From contig JAPDRQ010000007.1 of the NCBI GenBank assembly GCA_030247915.1, positions 186,001-250,000 of the forward strand: a stretch of 64,000 nt of DNA, written 5' to 3'. Below, piece by piece: positions 1 through 11,486 of this stretch (positions are counted from its first letter, which is position 1; every line of letters begins with the position of its first letter). The notes beneath the pieces were generated by a model. That model was not told the origin of the DNA, ran no database searches, and saw only the letters and a program-made list of their open reading frames with translations. Source of the stretch: Neophaeococcomyces mojaviensis (lineage: Eukaryota; Ascomycota; Eurotiomycetes; Chaetothyriales). A program made the position numbers and the translations under genes.

Positions 1-138
1 TAATGGCGTCATAGGCGAAGGTATTGGTGGGCAGCTTTATACAAGCGCAGAGCCATCACCATTTATGCTGCAATGCATAATAACATAATTTCGTAGCATC
101 AGTTTACTTATCCTGCCTCCTTAAGGTTGCTGTTAAAT

Positions 139-951
139 ATGCCTACGACACGAAGCGCTTCGAAATCGAAGCAGACAAGCCTCGACAATGATAAGGAACG
201 AGACACTCTGCAGCCCAAAACGCAGCCTAAGAAGACACTAGGCAAAACCAAAGCTGTAAAAGAGGATTCCAAAGCGGAACCAAAAGCAAACACTTCCAAG
301 AAGCGTAAGGCACCAGCAAGCGAGCACGAAGATGACAAAACAAAGAAGACACCTCGCTCGGACAAGAAGCCTACCAAGCAAGCAGAACTGTCCGAGGATG
401 CCTCAGAGCTCGCAAAGCCCATCATGATCAATAGATCACCTGTGCTTCAATTATGGGCTTCTGTAGTAGCGGCGTTTCTCTACCCAGATGAGAGCTGGGA
501 CACTTGCCTCAGCATAGGAAGCTCGATATCCACACTTTGCGCCATCTCGAAAGGAAAGGCAATTGGACAGATTGAGCCAAAAGACAGATCTGTGGAAGAA
601 GAGGATAAGCGGAAAAAGCGCAAAAAAGAGGTCAAGAAGGAGACTCGTGAAATCGAAGTCATGGGCTTTCCGCTTCATATTAAGAACAACGTTGTCGTGC
701 TTGATGGAAAGGAGAAGCCAGTCAAGGAGGGGTTGTTGAAGGGTAAGTATGGTGGTGATGATACTTTTACGAAGGTGAAGCAGGTCATGGAAGATGCCTT
801 GCGGAGCTGGGACGACAATAAGGATGAGCTTGACCGGAAGGCTTTCCATATGTATGAGAAGTTCCGACCAAATGTTGCAACTGGTCAATCGGGTTGGGGT
901 CGAAAAGGCGAATTGAACCTCCATGAAGTCAAAAGCGCTATTGAAAGATAG
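139..951 (+). CDS. Conserved fungal protein of unknown function, basic N-terminus
   Basis: Single exon, 270 residues from the first true ATG at 139. Residues 1 to about 95 are a low-complexity K/S/T/E tail (TRSASKSKQ, KKRKAPASE) that looks disordered and nuclear-type. The folded part starts near SPVLQLWASVVA and continues with LSIGSSISTLCAISKGKAIG, a segment I recognise from conserved unnamed ascomycete proteins. A charged KKRKKEVKKE linker follows, then a C-terminal domain ending in FHMYEKFRPNVATGQSGWGRKG. I can assign no catalytic motif and infer no function. It is convergent with the small gene that ends at 1001. Confidence is in the gene being real and conserved. Confidence 0.8.
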   Translation: MPTTRSASKSKQTSLDNDKERDTLQPKTQPKKTLGKTKAVKEDSKAEPKANTSKKRKAPASEHEDDKTKKTPRSDKKPTKQAELSEDASELAKPIMINRSPVLQLWASVVAAFLYPDESWDTCLSIGSSISTLCAISKGKAIGQIEPKDRSVEEEDKRKKRKKEVKKETREIEVMGFPLHIKNNVVVLDGKEKPVKEGLLKGKYGGDDTFTKVKQVMEDALRSWDDNKDELDRKAFHMYEKFRPNVATGQSGWGRKGELNLHEVKSAIER

Positions 952-1000
952 GTCCCGTCAGTTCATCCTGTCTCCATACCAGCTGCCTGGTCAGAACAAA

Positions 1001-1463
1001 TTATGACTCCAACAACTTAGGAATCTGCTCTTCCAAATACTCGACGATCGCATCCGGACCTCTTTCAACTTGCAATCCCTGAGGTATGGCATGTGTCTTG
1101 ATATCAGGCACGATACTTCTAGCAATTTCCTGGATCTTCGCACTCTCCTCTGGCGACCACATTGAGGCGCAGAACTGATACACCAGTCAATCTTCCGCAA
1201 ACGTCGTCAATGCAAAGGCCCCGACTTACCAAAAGGTTTGGCATATGTTCCTTCACTGTTGGCTCGACCTTGTCAATGGCTGTTCGAGCATAGTTAATAA
1301 TCTCTCCAGCGTTTTCGAAAAGTGTTCGGCACATACATTCAGCATTTGCAACATGCTCGATTGTGTATCGATCCTTCAACTTCTCCGCAACTCGACCTAT
1401 CAGCCTCTTTGCTCGGTCAGGAGCGGTATTGACCGTGACCAGGCGCCAAGTTGTGTCAGACAT
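1001..1463 (-). CDS. Small conserved ascomycete protein, two exons, unknown function
   Basis: Exon 1 is 1230-1463 (78 codons, ending in phase 0). The intron is 1175-1229 (55 bp; GTAAGT donor, CAG acceptor). Exon 2 is 1001-1174. The 134-residue product starts MSDTTWRLVTVNTAPDRAKR and ends EYLEEQIPKLLES. The join MPNLL-FCASMWSPEESAKI keeps frame exactly. It is predicted soluble and mostly helical, with two cysteines around position 43 (AECMC) and no signal peptide or membrane segment. I recognise the RAKRLIGRV...YTIEHVANAE block as conserved in filamentous ascomycetes but know no function. Reading through the intron would give a wrong C-terminus, so the spliced form is preferred. Confidence 0.75.
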
Positions 1464-2447
1464 GTTTAACGTGACAAGGACAATAATTTCTCAGGCGAGC
1501 AGAATGATCGAGCGTTTTTGCAGCGTTGTTCTCAAGACCGAAGTTCGGTTACAGCGTTTCTCAATGAAATATTTAAACGTGGAATGCCTTCCAAAAAACC
1601 TTCAAGAAGTCAGCCGCTTTATGCTTGTGAAGCCCGTGCAGAGAGGTTCTCTTGCTTCCCTAATGTACAGAACGTACGGGCAAGTGTACGAATTCTAGAC
1701 TCAAACATCACCCGTCGCCTATCCTCCCCGTCCCCACAGCAAAACTTCCTCCCACATTTTTCCCACTGCCGAAAGTGCAACCGGTGCCGAAGTCGCTTTG
1801 GCCAAGTAATTCGAGTTTCGGAATATCATCGGACCGAGCGGGGTTTGATACAGGATAGACAGAGTAGTCACGAATCTGTCATGTAGTCCCTCAGAGGAAC
1901 TGTGGATTGAGACGGGCTCTGGGAGCGCAATATGTTCATTGGCAAGGAAGCATAGTGTGCGAGGTGTAGTGAGTATATTCAAAGGCCGAACAGTGAAGGT
2001 TACCCCTTCAAGGCTAGCCACGCCTCCCTTCCTCCTCCCCTATCCTCTAGATTGGCAAGCGTTTGGTTTACAATGCGCAACAGAGAAATGCAAAACGTGG
2101 TTTACGGGGTAGGAGGGATCTCTGCTTTATGCGGAGAAACCGTGGTGTGCGCTATCTGGGAGTCAGGACCACATAGTTGAAACAAGTCACGTTCCAGAGT
2201 CTAGCGTTTTACTTTTCAAGTGCTTCATTAGCTATGAGTCTCTCCTCAGTGATCCAGTTGAACTCTCAATGCAGGAGGCATATAAAATATCTTAAACGTA
2301 GTGGACGTTTGTGGTTAAAACAGTTTCTGTACAGGATAATCTTATGTTTAAACATAATTCCGTAACTGCCGTCATTCTTTTCATAATTATCGGAAGTGCC
2401 GACTTCTACCCCTATATGACACACTTGTTCTGTCTGATACTGCAAAT
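1464..2447. other. Intergenic region, about 980 bp, no supported gene
   Basis: Shared upstream region of the small gene at 1001-1463 and downstream region of the hydrolase gene ending at 2448. Open frames here (up to about 120 codons) lack family resemblance, splice context and codon bias. I see nothing further. Confidence 0.5.
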
Positions 2448-3620
2448 CTACTTCTCGGCCTCAAAAGTACTGATCAATGTGCCGATATAGGGCAAAATCT
2501 CCACTCTGAATTCCTCACCAGGCTTCAGCGTGTATCTCGGCTGCTTGGCAAAGCCAACACCTGCTGGTGTGCCTGTGATGATCACCGTGCCCGGTGGCAG
2601 TGTAGTGGACTGCGAGAGGAAAGAGATAACCTTGGCAATTGAGAAAATCAAGTCGTCGGTGCCGCAGTCCTGAAGGACTTGAGGCTCCTGGTTTTGTCGA
2701 AGCCCGAGACCACGGACACGGAGTTTGGATGGGTCAGGAATGAGTTGTGGAGAGACGACAGTTGGCCCTGCAACAGCACACTACGTTAGCTCACAATGCT
2801 ATTCTGTGTCGAATTTCCACAGATATCGAAATTCCATAATAATTAACGATAGGGTGAACGTACCAAGCGGGCAAGATCCATCAAACCCTTTTGAGTAAGA
2901 CCATTGTGTCTGCGCGAACTGAGCAGTTCGGGAGCTAACGTCATTCGCCGCACTGTACCCAAGAACGTAGTCGAGCGCCTCAGCCTCGGAGACATTCTTG
3001 CAGGATTTGCCAATGATGACTGCCAGTTCAGATTCGTAGTCACCATCATCGTGCTCCATGGTTTGTTTGGGCAGAACTGTTGGAGCTGGCCAGGGATCCG
3101 CGAGGGCGGTTTGTGGCTTCATGAAGAGGGTGGGAACAGCGGGAATTTGCATTTTAGCTTCTTGAGCGTGTTGCTTGTACTGTAATGCATGGGTCAGCTC
3201 ATCATCTATATGTTGTTATTTCTGTTGGGAGGGCACAGAGAGAAGACACAGGAATCATACGTTTAAGCCGATGCATCTTATTGTGCCAGCTTCGACCTGT
3301 GTAAGAGGCGAGAGCACTCGCTCGATCACGACGTTCTTGCCGGTTGACTGACCGGGCGATAGCACGGATGTACCATCAAAGACGTCGACAGTCACTTCTT
3401 TACCCTCGCGGAGGGCAAGACCAACATCGATTTCGTCGTCGATTGGCTGGCCGACGAGGACTTTGGAAGAGTCATTTTTGGGAACGAAGCGGACAAGACC
3501 TAAAGATTAGATTATTAGTATTTTCCATTGGTACCGTTTGTGGCCATTCAACTCGTGACGCGATTCTGCTTAAGCTGTTTTTGGTGTAGAGAACTCACGT
3601 TTCCAGGACGAAGCTGCCAT
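2448..3620 (-). CDS. Fumarylacetoacetate hydrolase family protein (acylpyruvase/FAHD1-like)
   Basis: Four exons rebuilt by phase: 3599-3620 (22 nt, MAASSWK), 3261-3499, 2864-3179 and 2448-2767. Introns have GTGAGT, GTATGA and GTACGT donors. The product is 298 residues, the usual length of the two-domain FAH fold. Family marks in order: ALREGKEVTVDVFDG in the N-terminal part, KPQTAL, the metal-ligand run YESELAVIIGKSCKNV, NDVSSRTAQF, KGFDGSCPLGPTVV, and GTVIITGTPAGVGFAKQPR near the end. The acidic residues of YESELAV and the earlier E/D positions are those that hold the divalent metal in this family. Members split C-C bonds of beta-diketo acids or decarboxylate oxaloacetate. The substrate cannot be read from sequence, and no targeting peptide is visible. 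Confidence 0.92.
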
Positions 3621-4132
3621 TGTTGCAGACACTGTAAAACCTCGATTGTAATGAGACGAGGTAGTTGCTAAAACAATCGTTGATTTTGTGGTTGCTCGTA
3701 ATAAACTGTGGTACAGTGTTGACCTTACGAAAACATTCATCTAGATGATTTCTATACAGGAATTGTTCGGGTTATAATCGTACCGGCACAGTACGGGAAT
3801 GATATTGCATGTCTTGATGCGCCGATGGCGGGGGAACTGCCGAAGCACGACATGGTGTCGTTGTTCGAGCGCTAGTTCCCCACGGGAAGCTGTGGAGTTT
3901 GGAAGGACGAATCAGAAATTTAGAGGATGGGGATGGAGAGGGCCATGGAATATGATAGACCGACCGAATATTATATGCTAGCTTTTACAAGAATCAGCTA
4001 GTCCATGTTCACAGGTGAGGCTCAGGAGCAAGCATGATGATAAAATCGCAATGTACCCCAAGCTTGCTTTAAATTTAAATTAAAGACAACGACAAGGTAT
4101 CAAGGTCTTTCGGCATCGCTTCAGAAAATCCT
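3621..4132. other. Intergenic region, about 510 bp
   Basis: Lies upstream of the FAH gene and downstream of the sugar transporter. It contains an AT-rich run near 4070-4085. No gene is supported. Confidence 0.5.
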
Positions 4133-6015
4133 CTATGGCTGCTCCTTCGCATAGGAGACATCCTTGGCATGTGCCTGGCTTGCACGGCGTTCTGACTGGG
4201 CAATACTCATCTGCCTCATGCTCATACCCTGTCCACCTTCATTCTGTGCCTCATGAAAGCTGAGAGCAGGTCGGAATTCTTTGCTCTTCCAAGCTTTGTC
4301 GACAAGACCGTATAATTCATCAACTTGCTCCAGTGTCAAACCTAGGACGAAATGTAAGCGCGGGCCGATCTGAGGTTAGATCTGTGCGACTTACCCTTGG
4401 TCTCATAGATCAAAGCCCAGACGAACACGATCGACAAAGCACAACAGCTTCCCCAGATGAAGAAAACCCTCGATTGGAGATTGCCGTGTTCTTCGTCGAC
4501 AATGTATGGAGTAGAGAACGCAATAACAAAGTTAAGAAGCCAATTCGTTGCTGTAGTCATTGAGAGAGCTTTCGCACGGACTTTGAGAGGGAACAGCTCG
4601 CCTGTCACAACCCATGCCACTGTCTCGGTCAGCATAAAACATGTCTGAGTTCGAACTGAGACTTACCTGGTCCCCACGAACTTGCGAAGAAGAATATGTA
4701 TATGCACACGAACGCGATGGCAGCGCGCTGAGCCGAAAGATCCGTAGTGCCAGCGGCAGTGCCGGTGATGGCAACGATGAATTGGGAAACTGTCATACCG
4801 ATGGCCCCCATGAGCAAAAGGCCGCGCCGGCCCAATTTCTCGACGAGATAGAGGCCGGGAAATGTACTGACAACATTAATCGTATTTGTGATGACCTGAA
4901 TGATAAAGGGGTCTTGGAAGCCAGCACTGGTTCGACGTCAGCAAGGGGCTGCGGGAGATAGAGTCGGACAAGCGAATAAGGGGACCTGGAAACGCCTACC
5001 GAGTGAAGTATGAAGTACCATAGTAGAATATGAAGTTGACACCCGAAAGCTGCTGTAGAGCTTGCAGAGCGCACCCGGTAAGAAGTCGTTTGCCAATGGT
5101 ACCTTTGAAACAGTCTGCGTAACCGGCAGAAGACTTTTGGCTCATTTCAAAGTTATGTGCAGCTCGAACTTCTGCCAGCTCACTAACAAGACCAGGATGA
5201 TCAATGGGCAATCTTCTGATCTTCGAAAGAGCTTTTGCTGCCTTCTCGTTCTGTCCTTTCTTGATGTGAAATCTTGGGGTTTCCGGTAGGACTAACATTC
5301 CTCCACACAGAACGATGGACCACACAAATTGAAGAGCTACAGGAATGCGGTAGCTTCCAGTGTCGTTACGGTTCTGGGTCGCGTTGTTGACGATAGCGGC
5401 GAGCAGTAGGCCAATGGTAATGGCCAGCTGATAAGCTCCGACGATGGTGCCTCTGATCCACTTTGGCGATGTCTCTGATTGATACAACGGGACTAAGATA
5501 GTCAGGTAACGCCTAATAGGAGATCTGCCAGCATACTCATAGCTGATATCAAGCCGACACCATAGCCTGCGAAGAACCGCCCTGCGATGAATGGTGGTTG
5601 ATCTAGATCATTTTAGCCATGGTACACCAGGTTCTTTCCGAGAATGCTACTTACTTGTGGCAATAGTCTGTAAAATCACTCCCAGATTAAAAACAACAGC
5701 AGATGACAATATGAGGCCCAATCTACGACCAAAAAAGTCTGCAACCGGAGCTGCAGTTAATGCCCCAAGGAAGGTACCGAGAGAGAGAATTGAGACGATC
5801 AAAGACTCGTCGCCGGATGAGACTTGCGGATCTCCCTCTGCGTTGACGTTGCCTTTCGCAAATAGACCCTGCCAGACAGGCATCTGCAGAATGCCTGAGA
5901 TGGTCCCTGTGTCATAGCCGAAGAGAACACCTCCAAATGCGACGAACAAACCAATGACAATGGCCGGCCAAGCTGCGCCAGGCTCATCGTCGGGTTTCTT
6001 CAATGCGATTCCCAT
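4133..6015 (-). CDS. MFS hexose-type sugar transporter
   Basis: Six exons: 5655-6015, 5537-5602, 5000-5492, 4667-4926, 4395-4619 and 4133-4341. All junctions are in phase with GTAAGT/GTATGC/GTAGGC donors. About 537 residues with 12 predicted membrane helices. Sugar-porter marks in order: GYDTGTISGIL in helix 1, DFFGRR in loop 2-3, GRFFAGYGVGLISAMIPLYQSE (helix 4-5), PETPRF before the central loop, QQLSGVNFIFYYG in helix 7, EKLGRRGLL in loop 8-9, and SWGPVAWVVTGELFPLKVRAKA in helix 10-11. These match fungal glucose/hexose uptake carriers. I chose ATG 6015 (MGIALKKPDDEPG) over ATG 6057: a TATA box at 6083-6089 would place the transcription start almost on 6057. The C-terminal tail is cytosolic and polar. 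The exact sugar is unknown. Confidence 0.92.
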
Positions 6016-6082
6016 AATGTCGGTTTCAATGTTAGTGTTCAGGTTGTGGCTGATCAATTCACTGTGAAGGGGAGCTCAAGCC

Positions 6083-6089
6083 TTATATA
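6083..6089 (-). promoter_or_regulatory. TATA box of the sugar transporter gene
   Basis: TATATAA on the minus strand, 26 bp before the ATG at 6057 and 68 bp before the ATG at 6015. Normal TATA-to-start spacing of about 30 bp favours translation from 6015. Function is inferred from sequence and position only. Confidence 0.5.
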
Positions 6090-7665
6090 GGTACATGAAC
6101 TGCGCGGAGCTGCACAAAGCGGGCAAGTGCGTAATGAGTTGAGAACATAGGCAAAAGTTAGCGATGCCACGGATTGCATGGCAGACGTGGTTGAGCAAGG
6201 AACAGTGAAAGATGCCGCAATCTGGGTGGAAGGCCTTGGGACATTGCGTAGGACGAAGTTCTTGATGCTGCATTTGGTTTCTTGGCCGTGCTGGAAAGAT
6301 GGTTTTTGAACCAATGAAAATATCGCTTGGTGAAGTCCACCGACACGTCTTGTCATTCTCTGAGCAGAGAGCGGAGGCTTGCCAAGTGACCTCTCCGCTT
6401 GCCAAGCGATCGAGTATTCTTCGACTTCATGCCAACGGGACAATCCGAGCTGGGGCTTAAAACCAGCTATTCGATATCACAGGCGAAGGACGTTGGGCAT
6501 ATGAGGCTTTCCAGTTGACACTAGCTTGATGCCGAACTCCCTATTCGGGACCATGATCTCAGGTTGTGGCCGGAAAGGACATTGAGCTGTTAGGCTAGGT
6601 TGCTAATTACACATCATGTTCAATTTTTCATAAGATTTCATCCATGATGCTTGCTCTTTGCTAAAGCCAGTTTACTCTGTGTGGGTTGTGATGCTTTCCA
6701 GATCAGGAACATTGGTGGGTACGCTGGGCCCTCAAATCTGTTGACAGATGTGCCTCAGGCTGATTTGGCGCGCCTACTGTTGGAAAGAACTTCGGTGAAA
6801 CGTAACGCCGAAACGGGTTGGCAAATGATTGTTACGCCATTGTGAATCCGTTATCAAAATCTTTCGCAAGGAGAGGTTCCATCATTGTGTAGTGTTTATT
6901 GATTTGTCTCAACAGTCTGAAGTGCAGATAGGAGCTCGAAAACCAGTTTGGGAGGTCATCAGTACTGACGAGACTAATTCGCAGTCCCCAACGAGCTGCG
7001 GCCGCGGTGGGAACGATCCTGCTGAGTCAAATAGCAAAGTTCTGTCCAGCTCACCATGTGTACAATCTTGACAATGCATAACCACCTGCTTTCACGTCGA
7101 AGAACACCAGAGCGAGCACTCATGATAGCACAGTGCCGTTTATGGTAAAGCTTTCGAGGGTCTGCTCGTGTTTCTTTCTCGACCAATGAACGCAGGAGTA
7201 TATTTCGGCGCATAGATTCAGCATTTGGAAGCGCCATCGCTGGCAGCTAATTCAGACTGCAGGCTCAACTCTACGAGTCATTTCAATCTTAGATTCGTTC
7301 TTGCATTGACAGCCGACAATGTTGATGGCTTTTGATATTCTTGAAACACAACAAGCGCTGTCGATCACGATTCGCTTGTGTCAAAGCGGCAATCTGGTTT
7401 GATGATGGACAAGATGACCTCAGCAGGGCAAGTTCACTGTTCTCTGCAACGTAATGGTACTTTACCCAAGCAGGGCATGCCACAATCCGAGCCTCCGTGT
7501 ACAAATCTAATGCCCAGCCGGATGCTCAACGTTCCTTAACCCAGCGCGATCATCCTGACCGCTTCGTGTCAGAAGCCGTCTCGCCCATTCGTCTTAGCTC
7601 GGCTCGAATATTAGGACCTCATTTGCACTCCATCATGTTCGCTCTTTCCAAATGCGCTGCCCGTC
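6090..7665. other. Long divergent intergenic region, about 1.6 kb
   Basis: Separates the divergently transcribed sugar transporter and WD40 genes. One CTGGGG fitting the carbon-catabolite repressor consensus SYGGRG lies at about 6452. Such short sites are common by chance. No coding feature is supported. Confidence 0.45.
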
Positions 7666-10600
7666 ATGGCGGCTCCCATGGCATTGAGTAGGACGCCGAC
7701 CATTGTTCGACGATCTATCGACAAAGCGTCGACGCAAGCGAGCGCCGAGTCGCTCGAGCTTCCGAGACGAGTGTACGGGAATAATCAGCATCCAGGTAAG
7801 CTTTCTGCTGCGAGATGCAGTCATCTAGCGCAACATTAGTCCCCAAGCATCCGTGACATAAGTCCCATTCAGCAAAACAAGCAGCCCACCTTTTACCTAT
7901 TCCGAATCGCCAGAGCCATGTGCTCCAAGTCTCCATGATGACTTTGCTGACTGGGAGCCGTCCGAAGCAGGCAGTCATTTTGCACAGAGCCCGGACCATA
8001 ATAGCACCATTTCCCGAATACGACCACATGCTAATCCTCCTCCTCTCATTTCGACAACACACATAGACATGGATACTTCCGTGGGCAGTCCACCAACTGC
8101 TATCGACCCTCTGTCCCGAGTACGCTGCAGCCTCCCAATGCGCCTGAATGCTGTTGCTAAGACTAGCTAGCAAATCCTCCAACGAACATATTCGCAGCAC
8201 CGAGCACCTGCTGCACACCATGCCCCGTCCTCTCCGCACACTGGCTCTGCTCTTACAGAAGAGCCAAAGTCGCTAGTCCGACAAACGACGGGCGCCACCG
8301 AAGTCGAGTCACTGAGAAGGTCCGACAGTTTGTTGAGCAACAAGGGATCGAAAGAGAAGAAGTAGGTCATACACAACCATGCACTTGCACGCCTCGCTTT
8401 CACAACTGAGAGCATTACACGCGGCCATGGACTTGCAAAAAATGCTAACACTGCAAACTAGGAAGGGCGTATCGTTCCTCAGTCGTATTATGGGCAATAA
8501 GAAACGGGATGAAGCGACCGATACCTCTGACAACGTGTCGGAGCTGATGGACAACCGAGAAGCTGGCACATATGCTGAGGTTTTCTCTCAGCCCATAGGC
8601 TTTATTCCAAAGTTCCCACCTCCTCCACGATACATCAGGGTCAAGACGCAGAACCGAACCAAGCGAACCCTGGACAGATTGTTCCTTGCTCAAATTTTGT
8701 CCGAAAGCGCCCCTCGTAGTCGTAAAGCCTCGAGTGAGGTCGACTCAAAGATCCATTCCATCAACGACCGACCAGTCGTGCAGCCACACAACTCAACAAG
8801 GACGGTCAACAATGCTGTATGGGCCGCTGAAATATCGAAAGATGGCCAGTACTTTGCCGCAGCCGGGCAAGACAAGAAGGTTAAAGTCTGGCGCATAATA
8901 TCAAGCAAGGAAGACCGCGAGGGTGGTGAGAGCGAGGATGAACAGCAGATGAAGTTGAATGCGCCTGTCTTCAATCAAGAATTGGTTCGAGAATACGAAG
9001 GTCATGCATCGGCAATTCTGGATCTGAGCTGGAGCAAGAATAACTTCCTACTGTCCTCCTCCATGGACAAGACCGTACGTTTGTACCACATAAGCCGGCC
9101 CGAGTGCCTTTGCGCCTTCAAGCACAACGATTTTGTGACCTCCATCTCCTTTCATCCTCGCGACGACCGCTTCTTCCTTGCTGGCTCCTTAGATTCAAAG
9201 ATACGCTTATGGTCGATACCAGACAAAAATGTGGCTTACTGGGCTCAAGCACATGATATGGTTACAGCAGTGGCCTTCACACCCGATGGTAAAACCGCGA
9301 TTGCTGGCACACTATCAGGTTTATGCACACTTTACGATACAGAAGGCCTCAAAGCTCATTCACAAATACATGTAAGATCAAATCGAGGCAAAAATTCCAA
9401 GGGCAGCAAGATCACTGGCATCGAGACCATACATGTAGCACGAGCTTTAGGTCCACCCGACGTGAAGATTTTGATCACCAGTAATGATTCGCGAATAAGA
9501 ATGTACAATCTTCGGGACAAATCCTTGGAAGCCAAATTCCGGGGAAACGAAAACAGTACAAGTCAAATACGAGCATCATTCAGCGACGATGGGAAATATG
9601 TGATTTGTGGGAGCGAGGATAAGAAGGTATATGTATGGTCAACAGAGCCAATTGAGCGACAAGACTCTGACAAGAGACCGGTGGAGATATTCGAAGCGCA
9701 CACAGCTGCGGTAACAACAGCCCTACTGCTACCGACGCGATCACGCAGGATACTCGCACGATCAGGAGATCCAATATACGACTTGTGCAATCCTCCCCCA
9801 ATAAGACTTCGCAGTAGAACTGATTCTGTTTTGTCGTCACAAGCCCCGACACAAAACAGCGGCTCCGAGGATCAAGCTCCTGCAAACCAGAAATCCGAAT
9901 CACCTCAACCCGCACGCATTGAGGAAACTCCTCAACACGCTGCCAGACACTCTCACAACCACTGCGGAGGTTTCATTCTCGTCACAGGTGACTACACCGG
10001 CGAGATCAAAGTCTTTCGGCAAGACTGTGCCTACCAAAAGCGTCGTGAAGGCAGCTGGGATAGCCTCAGTTTCTCCAAAAAGATGCTCGGCCGAAACGGC
10101 TCCGTAGCCACAAGGACTTCAGAACGCTCGTCTATATACCGCAAATCGATGACATTCAATGAACCACGAAGTCCAGCAAATGACAACATAATCGACTGGC
10201 GCAACTCGGTCATGTCAGCCAAATCCACCAGCGCAGCAACAAGCACTTCTGAGTTTGGCAGTTCGAGGTTCTCTTTTTCGCACGAGAGGGACCGGAGCGC
10301 TTCGCCTAACGGACAAAAGAGGGGTCTTGCCCACCGGTTCTCGCTAAGACACGGCTCGACACCGTTAGCAAACTCTTCACGACCCTCGACTGATGACTCA
10401 CAGCGGATGCAGACACCGCCTGCGCAGCAGCAGCCTCACACTCAAGCCGAAGCACAGCCAAATGGGCGTAATACTAGCCCACCACATCCGCACTATTACT
10501 CCGTCCTCGAACACTCTGACCACTTCTTCCCCATCAGCCCGTCGAAATCACAAACCATTCCGGACGTTTCCATCACGGCCTCGTCGCCACAAATCGGAAA

Positions 10601-10997
10601 CGACGAAAAGACGCACGCTCGGGACAAAAACGGAAGTGGGTTGTATCTGGATGGCGACCAAAGCTACATGGCTTGGGATATTAAGACCACAATGATGCCC
10701 ATGGCAAATGCGCAGCCTCGAACGCCAGGCCCAGCGATGATGCCGAACAGGGATGCGATGAGTAGGGAGGTGAGTTTTGTGAGTCAATTGAGTAGTGAGA
10801 TAGCTAGTACTGCCAGTGCAACACCGCTTGAGGAGGGAGATGAGACTCATGGAGCCAGTGCCCTAGGCCCCAAAAAAGAGGAAGAGGAGGACTTGAAGTG
10901 CAAGAGATGTGGGAACGAGAGTTTCATGATGGTAAAGAGGGAGGGTGGTGTGTCAGGACAGGCATTGAGGTGTAGGAGGTGTGGGCAGGAGGTGTGA
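7666..10997 (+). CDS. Large WD40-repeat protein with C-terminal zinc ribbon (WDR44/Dgr2-like)
   Basis: Rebuilt as four exons: 7666-7795, 7863-8119, 8171-8361 and 8462-10997, giving 1,037 residues. Introns 2 and 3 are well supported: phases agree, intron 3 has a TGCTAACAC branch site and TAG acceptor, and the join gives KGSKEKKKGVSFLSRIMGNK, a block conserved in fungal homologues. Intron 1 (donor GTAAGC, acceptor AAG) is less certain. WD repeats begin near HNSTRTVNNAVWAAEISKDG and include GHASAILDLSWSKNNFLLSS, DFVTSISFHPRDDRFF, SLDSKIRLWSIPD and GSEDKKVYVWS. A long Ser/Pro-rich region follows. The last residues hold two CxxC pairs (CKRCGNE, LRCRRCGQE), a probable zinc ribbon. Relatives include yeast Dgr2 and mammalian WDR44. 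The role here is unknown, possibly a scaffold. Confidence 0.85.
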
Positions 10998-11486
10998 AGC
11001 ATATTTGTATTACGACCTGCATGGACATCAATGCCGCAATTTGAATGGCAAATGATCGATGAGCGATGTACAAAATTTCTTGGTTCATACTTGGCAACCA
11101 GCGGAAGCATGTCATCTGGTGTACAAGTTTGCGCCTTCATCTTGGGCTTTGGAGCGTAGCAGCGATCTAGATACCTCATTATTGACCATGTTTCAAAACA
11201 CTAAATCATGCTATGTCTCCAAACTAAAAATCCCTTCTCAACATATAGTGATCATGCATGCCATTTCGTATTGTTCTGTACTGCTGTTCGTGGTAGCGTC
11301 TATCTTCATCCCACATCCATAGCAGCACCGAGTGGAGACAGAGGCGACGAAGACGGGCGATGGTACTGAATAGACAACAGAGAATTTATGAAGCATAGCA
11401 AAGATAGGATAGTGTTTCAACCAACGACTTTGGGTGGCTTGCTGGAGCGGATAGAATTAGAAATCTGGGTTGAAGTGAACTCGCCA
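10998..11486. other. Convergent intergenic region, about 490 bp
   Basis: Lies between the stop codons of the WD40 gene and PUS4. It presumably holds both 3' UTRs. No gene or clear terminator element was identified. Confidence 0.45.

Noticed and set aside
1719..2021. 100-codon minus-strand open frame
   Set aside because: No family resemblance, no splice context, and overlapping open frames of similar length on the other strand.
8379..8461. ATG at 8379 as the start of the WD40 protein
   Set aside because: It lies within a well-formed intron; splicing gives a conserved junction and an upstream N-terminus.
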